This document shows, one piece after another, positions 44,809-55,896 of a stretch of DNA of 64,000 bases. The position numbers were made by a program, and so were the translations under genes. The notes under the pieces were generated by a model. That model was not told the DNA's origin and did not search any database. It saw only the letters and a list, made by a program, of their open reading frames with translations. How positions within the stretch are numbered: position 1 is the stretch's first letter; each line of letters starts with the position of its first letter. The stretch comes from Scleromitrula shiraiana (lineage: Eukaryota; Ascomycota; Leotiomycetes; Helotiales; Sclerotiniaceae), in assembly GCA_028455995.1 (NCBI GenBank), contig JABELC010000001.1, forward strand, positions 4,832,501-4,896,500, given 5' to 3'.

Positions 44809-46203
44809 GTTCCGGATCATTCATCAACAGGTCCTATTCGTGAATCAATCATCCCATTAATTAATATTGTTAAATAACTTGAAGATGCTTGATTTGTTAA
44901 TCCAAAATTGAATTCGAATAAGATACTACTAGTAATTAGTTTAGAATTTTTTATTTTATTTATTAATATTATTGAATTTTTGAATTAATTCTTTATTTTA
45001 TATTTTTTCATTTAATGTACTACTAGTATCTTGAAATCGAATTTAATTTTAATTATTTTTTATATTAAAATGAAAAATAAAAATAAATCGATTCAATCTA
45101 TATACTATAAATCGACTCGAAATTGATTTTCTTTTTAGTAATTACTGAGAAATTCTTTTTTAAAAATTTACTACTAGTACTACTAGTACTAGTAGTAACT
45201 TGTTTGAATCAAGTAACTTAGTAATTAAAACTTGAAACTTGAACTTCAAGTTTTTTTAGATAATTAGATAATTTACTACTAGTACTAGTACTACTATTGA
45301 ATATAGTACTCTATCATGATATATTTAATTAGATTATAATTTTTATAAAATTTTAAATCTACTTTGAATAATAATTTCTTTCAAAGTTTTCAATCATTTT
45401 AATACTAGCCTGAGTATTAATAGTAATTTTTTCTAAATTACTACTAGTAGTACTTGTCAATGCCAGTACCAGTGACTCCGAGTCGAACTCGAAAGTAAAA
45501 ATATATTAAGTAGAAAATTTACTAATTTATAAATACTAGTAATTACTAGTATTTTATTTAGACTTTTAATAAACTTGAATTTAATAATCTTAGCTCAGGT
45601 TAATATAAGTATAATTTAAATTTTTCATAATATTAATACTTTTTATTTCTTTTTTCAAGTTATATATTTCTTTCATAAATATTTTTTTTAAGAAACTTTG
45701 AATATTAATTCATGATGACTCGGATCCGAGTCTTTACTAGTAGTAAGTTCAAAATACTAGTATAAATCCGAGTCTTTCTTTTTATTTAAATTTATTTACT
45801 ACTAGTAGTACTTGTATTAAATTTGTTTTTGATCTTCAACTTGAACTTGAACTTGAAGTTTTTAATTAATTTAGATTGTTTTATACTAGTACTAAAAATT
45901 AATTCTTTTTTAAACTTTTAGTATTATTACTAGTAGTACTAGTAGTAATAGTAGTAGTAAGAAAAAATAATATATTATATTGAATATTTAATATTTACTA
46001 AATATTAAAATTATAAATACTAGTATTGAATAAAAATACTACTACTAGTATAAACTTGAACAGTTTAAAATAAGGTGTTTTGTACAAAGTCGTCGATTTT
46101 GAAGTTATTCGGCAATTTGGCGCGTGCTTCAATTTTAATTTAACCGAGTAATCAATAGATTGGCCGATTCACGAATGGGAGATATTGACGAACGCTCCGG
46201 AAC
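44809..46203. mobile_element. Inverted-repeat element 2 (1.4 kb, extremely AT-rich core)
   Basis: The left end, TTCCGGATCATTCATCAACA at 44810 followed by CCTATTCGTGAATC, is an inverted, diverged copy of the right end ending at 46203 (complement begins TTCCGGAGCGTTCGTCAATA, then TCTCCCATTCGTGAATCGG). Arms are about 60 bp. The interior (about 44870-46110) is nearly pure A/T with dozens of ACTAGT/TACTAG repeats and no open frame. The arms resemble those of element 1 (TCCG-C-TTCG-CAAT then CCCATT). It looks like a degraded DNA transposon with CpA-to-TpA-type decay, as repeat-induced point mutation produces (inference). Confidence 0.65.
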
Positions 46204-46578
46204 AAGGCGAACATCCTTGTACCTCGAACTGCTCAAAACGCGGGGTTTGTGACACCTCTGCATTACGTGACAATGTGGTGCGAGGTGTTCTAATTTAACC
46301 TCATTGATGTATCCTTCTCGGAACCTTGGATTCGTGGATTCAATTCGGTCGTTCTGGCAGAAAAGTGTGATGGCTTACACGGTCCCTGCAGGTTCCAAAG
46401 CCATGCAAACTGAATAATTCACAGAATTTCTCTGGAAAATAATTACCCCATAGTCGTACAGGTTCCGACAAATTATGTCCCTGCATACACCCGATCCAAT
46501 TATGGATAAATAGTAAAAAGGAACACGTATGGTGCCGCGAGGAACAATATTCTTCTTCCCCAAACACCTTCAATTTCC
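46204..46578. other. Intergenic, nothing supported
   Basis: 3' flank of UCH copy 2. Minus-strand frames starting at 46582 are read-through shadows and carry no family features. Confidence 0.5.
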
Positions 46579-47393
46579 TCATTCCGCTTTGGCTAGAGCA
46601 ATGCAGCTGAATCTCAAATCTTTACCTCCAGCTTCTTCTTCCATTCTAATTAACCTACCAATTCCTCTTTCCAGCGCTGCATGACTCAGAATATGCTCAT
46701 CATCATTCAACAAACCCCTATCAAGAGGCCCTTTCCTACTTCCCTCCAATTCCCATAGATGTCCGTCATCACCTTTTATAAACGCCACAAAATGCTGACC
46801 TAATCGATCACCTTCCGCTGCACTCAGAGCTGTAGTATCTCCCAACTCCGCAACACTTTGATGTGCCTCTTCAAACTCCTTATCATCATACAATAACTTA
46901 GCACGCTCCTCCATCTTTAGGGGAAGAGCTTGATCGCGAATTCGAGATAGTATGGTATGAGGAAGAATGAATTCTTTAGCAGGGCCATTGATGAGACAAT
47001 GAAGAAGACCGATGGATCCACATGCATGGCCGATGGTTTGTTTGAACCAAATCACTGGTTCATTGGGCCCAGAACCTTCATATGTGGGTAAAGGTGCGTC
47101 TTCTGCTGTTCTAAATTCATTCCAAGATGGAGTGAGAGGAAGAATCACAAGAAGTGCATACACTGGACGAGGGATCAAGGCTAGGAGATCTGGATCCGTG
47201 AGTGAATAGACATCATAGAAAGCGAGGGATGGCGATAAACCGAGCTTTTGCGCAAGAGGATTCATGACCTCTGGATTGTTTTCTACTTTTCGTGTCAGTA
47301 AACGAACGGCCTTATTTGATACGTAAGAAAGCTACTCATACCCAGAACTGTGAAGGTCTTCTTGCCATCAATTATTGTTGCTGGGATTGGCAT
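46579..47393 (-). CDS. Ubiquitin C-terminal hydrolase, peptidase C12 (copy 2)
   Basis: Two minus-strand exons, 47393-47342 and 47282-46579, encode 251 aa (MPIPATIIDGKKTFTVLENN...). The intron lies in the same Glu codon (LENNPEVM) as in the copy at 4137, so the two are paralogues. Oxyanion Gln99 and nucleophile Cys105 are in QTIGHACGSIGLLHC, and His181 is in GQHFVAFI. At the third triad position the usual Asp (LYELDG in UCH-L3) is Glu197 in LWELEGSRKGP. Everything else is intact, including the crossover loop DDKEFEEAHQSVAELGDTTA. It may work with lowered or changed activity, or bind ubiquitin without efficient cutting. Copy 1 keeps the Asp. The two copies lie 42 kb apart on opposite strands. 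Confidence 0.92.
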
Positions 47394-47847
47394 GATTAGA
47401 AGCTTGACGGATTGATTTATTCTAGATATTGATTTAGTTTCAAATGTCTAGTTATGATGGTAAATTGAAAATTCGTTAGATATCTGAGGATATTTGGTGC
47501 AAAGTTGATGGAGATAGCTTTTGTTGGGCTGAGAAGTTAGAAGGCAGAAGGTGTTGACGACTTTCTTTGTACTCATTAGTCATCATCCCTTGCAGGTACA
47601 TGAAGCCTATAGAAAGCCTGTAAATGTGGTGCTACAGGATTTAACTATCAACTCATGGAGTGAATATCAGTAATCCATTGGCATTAACAAGGAATTCCAG
47701 TCACGGCTTATAATAATAGTGAGTATCTATTCACAGAGTCTATTGGTATAAAAGCAATGTTTATCGATAAATTTCCATTGAAAAGTATCTCATCTTCGTA
47801 TACAATTCTAAGATAGTAACTATCCGCCAAGTCGCAAATCGTCTCAT
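47394..47847. other. Intergenic, nothing supported
   Basis: 5' flank of UCH copy 2 and 3' flank of the carboxylesterase. No open frame worth calling. Confidence 0.55.
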
Positions 47848-49676
47848 TTAGAAGGTGCAATTCGAATCAATCCTACTCCCCTTCACCAACTGCTTCACTG
47901 CGTCTCCATTCGCAAACAATACCATCGAACTACTATTTTGGGTATATAGTGGCCAAGTAAAGTTTCCAGATGATGGAGCTTTTGACGCGTCTCTTGCAAA
48001 TGAGAGCCAAAGTTCTGTTGTGTTGAATGATTAAAACTCAATATACTAACGACTTTGAAGAAAGGAGAAACATACCTTGCATGAAATCTGAGACGTCATA
48101 TTCAAATGGTGTTGAGTTACCACGATATTCATAATGAGTTCCAAATAAGAGAGGGAGTTCGGCTAGATTTCCCATTAGCAACTGGTTTGATATGAATCAA
48201 TATGAAATACATAAAGTACTTACAGCTATGATAAGCACCCATCCAGCTCACGGGTGAGATATTCGAAAAGTTTCCAGCATATTGATATCGATATGTTGGC
48301 AATCCGACATTAGTTCGAGCCCTGTAACACGCGTTAGATATCTTACAGCACAAATCGATCAGGAATTAAACACGTACCTGACTTCCTTCGCAACAGGGCA
48401 AGCAATAATACTTTGGGTTGCAGCATATAGTGCAGCAGCACCTGGCCCATTTTCGGTATAAGAAACAAATCCTGCACCTTCATTCTCAGTACTACCTATG
48501 ATAGTAGGCTACCAAACGACCACATTAGCGAGATGTACGAAATTAAACAGAACAATGCATACTCACAATCTTGGCCACCAAGCCTTTACTTGCTCTGTCC
48601 TGTGGGTTTGAAAACGCCGTCTTGTTATCAGGAAAAGGGGTGAAAGAAAGTTTAGGTGTAGCACCACTAATGGAATACGAACTCAATGCATTCTCCAAGA
48701 CGGAAGCCGATACGTTTCTCATGCAAGCAAGTTCAGCTACGGATTCAAGATTCGTACATCCTACGAGATTGGCTAATGATGTGAAATTTGTTTGAGCAGC
48801 ATCACTGCTACCGAGGAGATAGGCAGATCCTGAATCAGCTATGATGCCAGCGACGATAGGATCAGTGGGGTAGGCATAGCCATAAGAATCCACGGAAGCG
48901 CCGCCAGCGGACTGGCCCCAAAGAGTTATGCGAGTTGGATCACCTCCAAATGCAGCGATGTTATCACGGACCCATTCGATTCTGTAACATTTGTAAGTAC
49001 AATTCGCAACTTTATGGATTAATATCACTTACGCTTTCCTTTGATCGAGCAAACCAGGATTTCTATCAGCGAGTGCTTTGGAGTTGGGGTATCCGAAGAC
49101 ATTAACACGGTAACTGAAGGTGGTTAACAATCATGAAACAACAAGATGATTGGTAACTAACTTCATTATAGCAACAATATGCGACTGAGTTTTTTGTACC
49201 CACTTGTCTGGGATTTTATACAAAGAATTTGCACCCCCAGAAGTGAAGCCACCACCTGGGACATAGACAAAAACTGGCAATGGTTTTTTACGGGAGTGAA
49301 CTTTAGCAGGTGCCCAAATAGAGAGATATAAACAGTCCTCGGATTGACCGCCATTGATGAGAAACTGTGGTACTTTGGCCGTGTATATTGTCGACGAGTT
49401 GGAATATTGCTGCATACAAGATGGTGCGAATGTAGTGGCATTGATAGCTTTTCCTTTCGACTTTGACTTCGGCGGTGCAAATCTCAAGTCCCCAATGGGT
49501 GCCTCTGCGTATGGCACACCTAGAAACTGGCGTACTCGGGGTGTGGTTTGATTGATGAAGCCATGAACTTCACCACTGGATGTTTGGACCACTAATCCAT
49601 TGTGCTTGCGATTAGGTGCACATAATACCAGAGTTATCAGAGGAGCGCAGGCAAGAAATGACGATGAAAACCACAT
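47848..49676 (-). CDS. Secreted type-B carboxylesterase/lipase
   Basis: Seven minus-strand exons: 49676-49162, 49113-49033, 48981-48567, 48508-48378, 48321-48224, 48162-48076 and 48014-47848. All joins keep frame and give 497 aa. Residues 1-19 are a signal peptide. The alpha/beta-hydrolase landmarks are RQFLGVPYAEAPIGDLRF, SEDCLYLSIW, the oxyanion loop VYVPGGGFTSGG, the nucleophile Ser223 in GQSAGG, the acidic residue in STENEGAGF (about 343-351) and catalytic His412 in SWMGAYHSSELPL. It ends with NCTF. Fungal enzymes of this class cleave carboxyl esters of varied substrates outside the cell; the substrate cannot be told. Six introns in 1.8 kb make it the most intron-dense gene here. Confidence 0.9.
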
Positions 49677-50161
49677 TTTGAGATATTTAGAAACGAAACA
49701 AAACTAACAGCTCAACGCTTTAGTAAATGAGGATTGGGAGTTCATCTTATAAGATCCGATGAAATTTGCGGCCCACCACTTTTGAACTCAATTGGAAGTC
49801 TGTTGTCAAGGTGGGCGCAACACCGGCTAAGAATATGTCCCTTGGTGTCCCATCCACTTTATAGGAGAAATACATGTTTGCTCAATGAGATTATCAACAG
49901 AAACATGGGATGAGCTTCAAGAAGTTTTTTCACTTCTCCACAACCCCGCATCAAACTTAAGCCCTCCGCTTTTCACCAACCCCGCAGTATTTCCGGGGTA
50001 CAGCTATGTTCGGATGAAGTATTACCCACTTTGATGATATCCATACCAATAAAATATCATGAGTTTCCTGTTAAATATTCGCTGATTGAGAGGTGCCTAA
50101 ATACATATACGGCCCAGTCTTCAATAACCCCATTAAAACCCATTATATATGCATATCGCCA
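49677..50161. other. Intergenic, nothing supported
   Basis: Promoter of the carboxylesterase (-) lies to the left. No repeat or gene is seen. Confidence 0.55.
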
Positions 50162-51010
50162 TCAGAGGTGAGCACAAGGATCCCCTTCTGGAGGAACATA
50201 TTTAGTTTCCTTGATCTCCTCCCAACTCATCTCGTTGAATAAAGCCTTGATTTTAGGGTGTAGCTTACTTCCATCATTGACATAATTTGCATTCTTTCCC
50301 CTCTTTAGAACAACCACAACTTCCCTCTCAACTTCGCCATTATCCCTAGAGGCTTCTAACTGTTCCGGAACCACTTCCCACTCTTCTCTAGTCAACGGAT
50401 TCTCTGCCCATCCCGTTCTTTCTACTTCCTTGGCAATATACATTTTACACTCCGCGCCCGAATCCACCCCCTCTTTTTGTTTAATCAACATATCCCAATC
50501 ATAGGATTGTACTGTTTTACGGTATGCTTTATGTCGATGACCGGTTAAGAATTCTGTTGTTGGCGTTAGATACCATAGCTCCTTCCATCCATCTTCCTCG
50601 ATAAAACCGGTCACTTCCCAATATGTGCCGCTGTCGCCGAATCCGTCATTAATTCCTTCGTCATGATATACATCTTCTACCACTAACCTATCCAACAGCA
50701 ATCCGGGGAATAAAGGTAATACAGTACCCATATGATAAGTAGTATAATAGCCCTCCTGAGTGTAGAGAGGCAAAGAATAACCTTTGACTCGTATATTGCG
50801 GATCTGGGAGATAAGGGATGGCGGAAGTTTAATCAGTGTATCGATCATATGACATGTACTACTGAAATGGAACGATAAATTTGATGGCAGGATGTTTGAG
50901 GCTTCATTATGGATTTGTCGACAATTAAGTAAGATGGGTGTGCGTTTGTATGAGGAAGTGCCAAATCCGATGCGCAGGCTGCTAGAGCGAAAGAAATGCT
51001 TTAGTATCAT
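50162..51010 (-). CDS. DUF7730/F-box-like protein of the 'LP-ELR' family, N-terminus doubtful
   Basis: The minus-strand frame gives 282 aa from the first ATG (51010, MILKHFFRSSSLRIGFG). The core PILLNCRQIHNEASNILPSN belongs to a very large ascomycete family (DUF7730 and related F-box-like proteins), in which the domain normally begins LPxELRxMI. Here the codons just before the ATG still read VELRA, so the homologous reading begins upstream of the start. An in-frame TAG is reached within about 80 bases, and only ~210 bases separate this ATG from the stop of the next gene. Either a short 5' exon is hidden or the gene has lost its beginning. The region TVTVELR is preceded by GTTACAG, a possible acceptor. 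Function unknown. Confidence 0.6.
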   Translation of the reverse strand: MILKHFFRSSSLRIGFGTSSYKRTPILLNCRQIHNEASNILPSNLSFHFSSTCHMIDTLIKLPPSLISQIRNIRVKGYSLPLYTQEGYYTTYHMGTVLPLFPGLLLDRLVVEDVYHDEGINDGFGDSGTYWEVTGFIEEDGWKELWYLTPTTEFLTGHRHKAYRKTVQSYDWDMLIKQKEGVDSGAECKMYIAKEVERTGWAENPLTREEWEVVPEQLEASRDNGEVEREVVVVLKRGKNANYVNDGSKLHPKIKALFNEMSWEEIKETKYVPPEGDPCAHL

Positions 51011-51218
51011 TGCGCGGAGTTCGACTGTAACAGTACCGTATGAGAACAAGAAGTATATTAGTATTATCAATAAAATTACTTTCTTATTGATCTAAAATCG
51101 AATATTTTCAATATAGAATTTATTTATTAATTCCTTATCTTACATTCACACTCTACTATACATGCATATATATAATCTCTGGTCTCTTAGTGGATACAAC
51201 ATAATAAAGTCTATGAAC

Positions 51219-54200
51219 TTATTTTCTACTCCTCTTCGCCTCACTCCCATCCAACCCAGTTTCCACCGCATTCTTTGTTTCGCTCTCCCTCTTTCTCTTC
51301 GCATCTCCCCGAGTCCTGACCACTACCTCTCCCACATAAACCGGATTGGGATTTCTGGTTCTTCGGGCTCCAGGTCGTACACCCGTTGTCCCTTGAGCTT
51401 TAATTCCTGTATCTGCGGCTTCATACCCTTCTTTATATGCAACTGTGGTAGTGGCTGCGAGGGATACTTTGGGCCTAGGGGGATGGGGAATTTCGGTTGG
51501 AGATGGTATTGGGGAAATCTGCTGGCCTTGGCCTAGGGTTTCCTCCTCTTCCGAAGACTCATGGCCTTGATCTAGTTGTGGATCGTATTTGGAATCTTTT
51601 CGAGTTTTCGGTTTGGGTTTGGGTCTCTGTTTCGTTGTGGATTTAGCGGATTTCTTCTTAGTGGGTTTCAATGTCGTAGTTGTTACTGTTGGAATTATCT
51701 CACTCGGAAGTAAAAGAGAAGTCCGAGAAGTCTCTGTCGCTGCGACGTCAGTATCCGCCCCCTTTTGAATTTGAGTCTGAGTCCACTGATCCGCATAATC
51801 CAACTCCTTTGTACCCACTGCTTGCAAAGTGTCGATCTTCTCCTCTAGCTCCTTCCTCCTTTCTTCCCATATTCTACCTTCCTCTTTCAATTTTAATATT
51901 TCCTCCTCCAATGCTTTAGATCTCCTCGACATAGCCAACGAGATCTCTAACAATTCCTCTATCCTTTTATCCTTGTTCTTTACCATTTCCTCCAATTGTT
52001 CCACCTCAAGGGCATGGCCCGAGTTCGCATTTAATAGATTCTCCAATAAATCTGCTTTCTCTTCCTCTCTTTGTTGAATCACTGTTTTCAGATGCGATAT
52101 TTCGGATTCGCAAGTATTGTGCGAGGCGACAAGAGTTTCCAATTCTTCGTTCCGAGATGCATTCTTACTGAGGAGATCCTGGAGTTCTTCAATCTTTGCA
52201 TCTGTCGAGCTTTTCTTTTCTTCTTCCAGTTTGAGTAGCTGTTTCTCGAGAGAAGTGATCTTTGCTATGTTCTTTACATTTTCGATGATGGAGCTTTGGT
52301 GTATTCGATCTTTCTGTCTAACAACTGATTGTAGATTCTCTTCTTTAATGCGTAAATCTTCTCGTGTCGTGGATAGGACTTTCTTGAGATTCTCTATCGC
52401 GTGCTTTTGGGATAGAGGCCCATTGACTAGATCCATACAATCTTCTAGACGATGTTCTGCTATTTCTGCTCTGATGGTCGCGGAGGCAATATCCTCTACT
52501 TTATCTACATTTTCTCGTAAACTCGAAGAGTTATTCTCCACTGGAGATCTTAGTTCGGGTCGTTGTCCTTGTTCTTTCTCCAATGATCGACTTAGACTTT
52601 CAATTTTCTTATTCGCAAGATCCAGTTCGTAAAGTCGTGTACTCAAGGTTTGGATCGCTAAAATCCTTAAGGAATCCCTCTCCCTAGTTCTCTCGTCCAG
52701 TTTCCATTTCAATCGAAATACTTCCACTTTCATATGTGCCAGTCTGACTGCAGCTGTATCCTCATCATTCTTGAGAACAAAGTTCTTCCCCTCAATTTGC
52801 GTCTTGAGATCCTCGTACTTAGCTTTTGTTTCTTTCAAATCCCTAGCCGTCTTATCCAAATCTGCTTTCAATGCAGAATTCCTATTTCTCAGACGCCCCT
52901 CCATCGATTCATCGCCCTGATGTTCCGAGATTCGATATTCATTGATCCGTGATATCTGAAACGCAATCGTTTCTAGTTTCTCTCGCGTATTATGAAATTG
53001 ATCATCCATTCGCCGATTTAATACATCGACTGCTTCATCTCGCTGCTTGGTACATTCAGCAAGTTCGGCTTTAACTCTTACTAATTGAGTCGTGGCATCT
53101 ACTTCGGAATCTTCACTTGCAGCAAGACGTTGTCGCCACCCCAACGGACCTTCAATTTCATTTTCCAGTTCCTCATTCCGGACACGTAACTTCTCTCTCA
53201 TTTTCTTCTCTTCCTCTCTCGCATCCTTCCCATCTCGATCATGATCCTCAATCATCTCCTCCACCTTCTTAACTTCACCTTCCAAATTCTGAAACCACTC
53301 CAAATACATATCCCTCTCCTTCCTCATCGTATCAAACCTCCCCTCTTCATCCCCAAGAATCACATCCTCCCCAATCGGTGCCTCCCCCTCACCACCTTCA
53401 TTATCCTTCGCATCCGCTAAAATCTGCATCTGCGCTTCCAGATTCCTCACCCGCATCCTTAAGTAATCTCTCTCCTCACTAACAACATCCAATAGCGAAT
53501 TCTTCTTCTTCACTCTCCCCGCATGAAACGCTCGCGCCGCTTCTAAATCAATCGGAGTAAGCTCGAAAATTGCACTAATCTGTGCTCGTGCCTCCGACAA
53601 TTCTTCCTGCAAATGATTTGCTTTTTTATGCCAAGAGTGGCGTTCCTTACGAAGAGATAACAATTCTTTATCATCAGATTCGGATTCGGCATCGATCGTA
53701 CTTTCGACAGGAGGAAATCCAGGTGTACCGGGTATTGAGACGGGAGTTGATTGATTAAGTGGGTTAGTTATATTAATTTCGGGTGCAGCAGGTGTGAGAG
53801 CTGGCGATGACCATTGTGGAGTCTGAGATATATATCGTTGGCTAGAAGCCCCATCATCGTATTCAGCCATTACCGAAGTAAAATCCTCACTCGCGCTCAC
53901 GCTCGCAGTCGCCTGTGCTTCTTCTTCATTACCATTATTATCATTACGATTATTGTTATTGTTGTCGTTGTCGTTGTCGCTTCTTGTGGATCTCCGCCCC
54001 CCGCTAACACCCATGAGATTTTCAGTCACTATCTCAAGTTGTTGTTTGAGGTCATCTCGTTCGGCTTCGACTTCGAAGAGCTTCGTTCGAAGTTCTGCGG
54101 ATTGTGCGTTTAGTACTTTGAGAGACGATGCAATTTGTTGCAGCTTTTCCTTGATTTCTTCTAGCTCATTGGTCGATCTCTCTAACTGCGTATCTTTGTT

Positions 54201-54677
54201 CAGCAACCTGATTTTAGCTGTGCTAAGTTCAGATCGTAGCGTCTTCAAAAGTGTCACCTGAGCCTCTTGTTCTTTGGTTTTGCCTCCAGGTGATCCTTCG
54301 GTTTCTCCTCGTTTAGATTCGCTTTCTTTCCTCAATTCCTCGTTCTTGAGCGAAATTTCTGATTCGAGTTCATTGCATCGTTCTGTTAGAATTCCATGTT
54401 CATGCAATAGTTTCCCTGAGTTTGCATGCGCCAATCTTAATGATTCATTCAACGAATCCCGTTCTTTGATTGTCGAGTCATATTCGGCTCTTAGTGCAGC
54501 TAGTATGGTTCGTTGATTTGATATTTCTTCATTGGCAGCGTGGAGTAAATGATCGAAGGTACCGCATTGAGCTCTGAGAATGTCATTTTCTCGTTGACAT
54601 GCTTCGAGAGGATTATTGCGGAGATGTTCCACTTGATTATTGGTGATCTGTTCGTGATCGAAATTGTATTCCGTCAT
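51219..54677 (-). CDS. Long coiled-coil protein with basic C-terminal tail
   Basis: A single minus-strand exon of 1152 aa from ATG 54677 (MTEYNFDHEQITNNQVEHLR). Almost the whole protein is heptad-rich: residues ~10-230, ~340-690 and ~700-960 are Glu/Lys/Leu coiled coils. They are broken by a Ser/Pro/Asn-rich linker (~235-330, with an N/D repeat encoded near 53936-53980). The C-terminal ~180 residues are basic and disordered (KPTKKKSAKSTTKQRPKPKP...), with nuclear-targeting character, ending DGSEAKRSRK. I do not recognise a named family. The layout fits a structural or tethering protein of the nucleus, spindle pole or cytoskeleton, but the sequence alone does not decide. Confidence 0.8.
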   Translation of the reverse strand: MTEYNFDHEQITNNQVEHLRNNPLEACQRENDILRAQCGTFDHLLHAANEEISNQRTILAALRAEYDSTIKERDSLNESLRLAHANSGKLLHEHGILTERCNELESEISLKNEELRKESESKRGETEGSPGGKTKEQEAQVTLLKTLRSELSTAKIRLLNKDTQLERSTNELEEIKEKLQQIASSLKVLNAQSAELRTKLFEVEAERDDLKQQLEIVTENLMGVSGGRRSTRSDNDNDNNNNNRNDNNGNEEEAQATASVSASEDFTSVMAEYDDGASSQRYISQTPQWSSPALTPAAPEINITNPLNQSTPVSIPGTPGFPPVESTIDAESESDDKELLSLRKERHSWHKKANHLQEELSEARAQISAIFELTPIDLEAARAFHAGRVKKKNSLLDVVSEERDYLRMRVRNLEAQMQILADAKDNEGGEGEAPIGEDVILGDEEGRFDTMRKERDMYLEWFQNLEGEVKKVEEMIEDHDRDGKDAREEEKKMREKLRVRNEELENEIEGPLGWRQRLAASEDSEVDATTQLVRVKAELAECTKQRDEAVDVLNRRMDDQFHNTREKLETIAFQISRINEYRISEHQGDESMEGRLRNRNSALKADLDKTARDLKETKAKYEDLKTQIEGKNFVLKNDEDTAAVRLAHMKVEVFRLKWKLDERTRERDSLRILAIQTLSTRLYELDLANKKIESLSRSLEKEQGQRPELRSPVENNSSSLRENVDKVEDIASATIRAEIAEHRLEDCMDLVNGPLSQKHAIENLKKVLSTTREDLRIKEENLQSVVRQKDRIHQSSIIENVKNIAKITSLEKQLLKLEEEKKSSTDAKIEELQDLLSKNASRNEELETLVASHNTCESEISHLKTVIQQREEEKADLLENLLNANSGHALEVEQLEEMVKNKDKRIEELLEISLAMSRRSKALEEEILKLKEEGRIWEERRKELEEKIDTLQAVGTKELDYADQWTQTQIQKGADTDVAATETSRTSLLLPSEIIPTVTTTTLKPTKKKSAKSTTKQRPKPKPKTRKDSKYDPQLDQGHESSEEEETLGQGQQISPIPSPTEIPHPPRPKVSLAATTTVAYKEGYEAADTGIKAQGTTGVRPGARRTRNPNPVYVGEVVVRTRGDAKRKRESETKNAVETGLDGSEAKRSRK

Positions 54678-55896
54678 TATCACCTACCAGGCAGCTGGAT
54701 GGATGATCTTGAATGATGTGGTGTTATAATTATGGTTTCCCCTTTCCTGTTGACCCAGCTTTTTTTTTCAGATGGATAACTTGAGTTTTTAATATATTTT
54801 GAGGCTCTGAGAACAAAGAAATTTTGTTGGACCAATAGTGACGATTGATGACTCGAATGCAGTAACTCGAGAGATGTCAAACTTTGTATGAATAAAGAAT
54901 TCATCTCCTTTACTTATTAAGCGAGCATTCATTCTATCGATGTTTCAACTCACACTTCAAGAACATCGTATGATAAGACTTAGTTAAATAAAGAATCACA
55001 AATTATGATGGTATAAAACATTTTTCAATTCAAAAACTTCCAAATATCAAATGAATTATTAACCTAAACGTGAGAATATCGATGCTGAACCCCGCATTCC
55101 TCGGAATGGCACTTCAAAGGCAACAATAAATCCACTATCAAAGAGTAGATGGGACATTCCATCAGAGATTAATTCCTTCGATTATGTTCTAGAAGCTTTC
55201 AAACAATGACATTGAACCGACACCTTTCAAAACCCCATCCAGAAATCGATTAGCCCAAACACAAAACGTCATGAAATCGGAACCCGTTCCGCGATGAATC
55301 GTTTGTTCGATAAGACGTACATTGTTACACGCGACGTACTAGCCAAAGCTTTTTTTTGGTCTAACTAGAAGCTAATTGATATATGATCAGTAAATGATCT
55401 GAATTAAATGTTTCTTTCGGGTAATACCGTCGAATAATCTAGATTAAAGGAGTTGTTTTGTTGGCATAGACTGCAATTATTTCGAAATTGTGAGTAAATA
55501 ATTTTGCATCTGTATTAGCTTTTGCATGTTTTTTATCTCAATGTAGTCTGAGGTGTTGGATGAAAGGAATCAGATCCTCGAGTCTAGGCAGAGTATTGGG
55601 ATTCTTACAGGAGATGAATCATATGCATATCTTGTATTCCATAAACGTCAATACCTAGGTAAGTATAGATTAAATCGCTGATAAGAAGTTGTGTAGTGGA
55701 AATACTACGTATCAATGTTGATATGATTTAGTGAGTGGAGATATTCACAGTTCTACACCACACGTATAGACAATGAAAAAAAAAGACCAACACTCCAATC
55801 CCCACCCAATCATCTCTATTTACAATGCCATCTCATCCCATCCCATCCCATCACATCCCATCCAATCCAATCCCATCCATCTAATCCCATCCCAAT
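54678..55896. other. Intergenic, nothing supported
   Basis: 1.2 kb of AT-rich sequence with a CATCCCAT/CATCCAAT-type tandem repeat at about 55826-55893, directly upstream of the cyanide hydratase stop. No gene. Confidence 0.55.
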
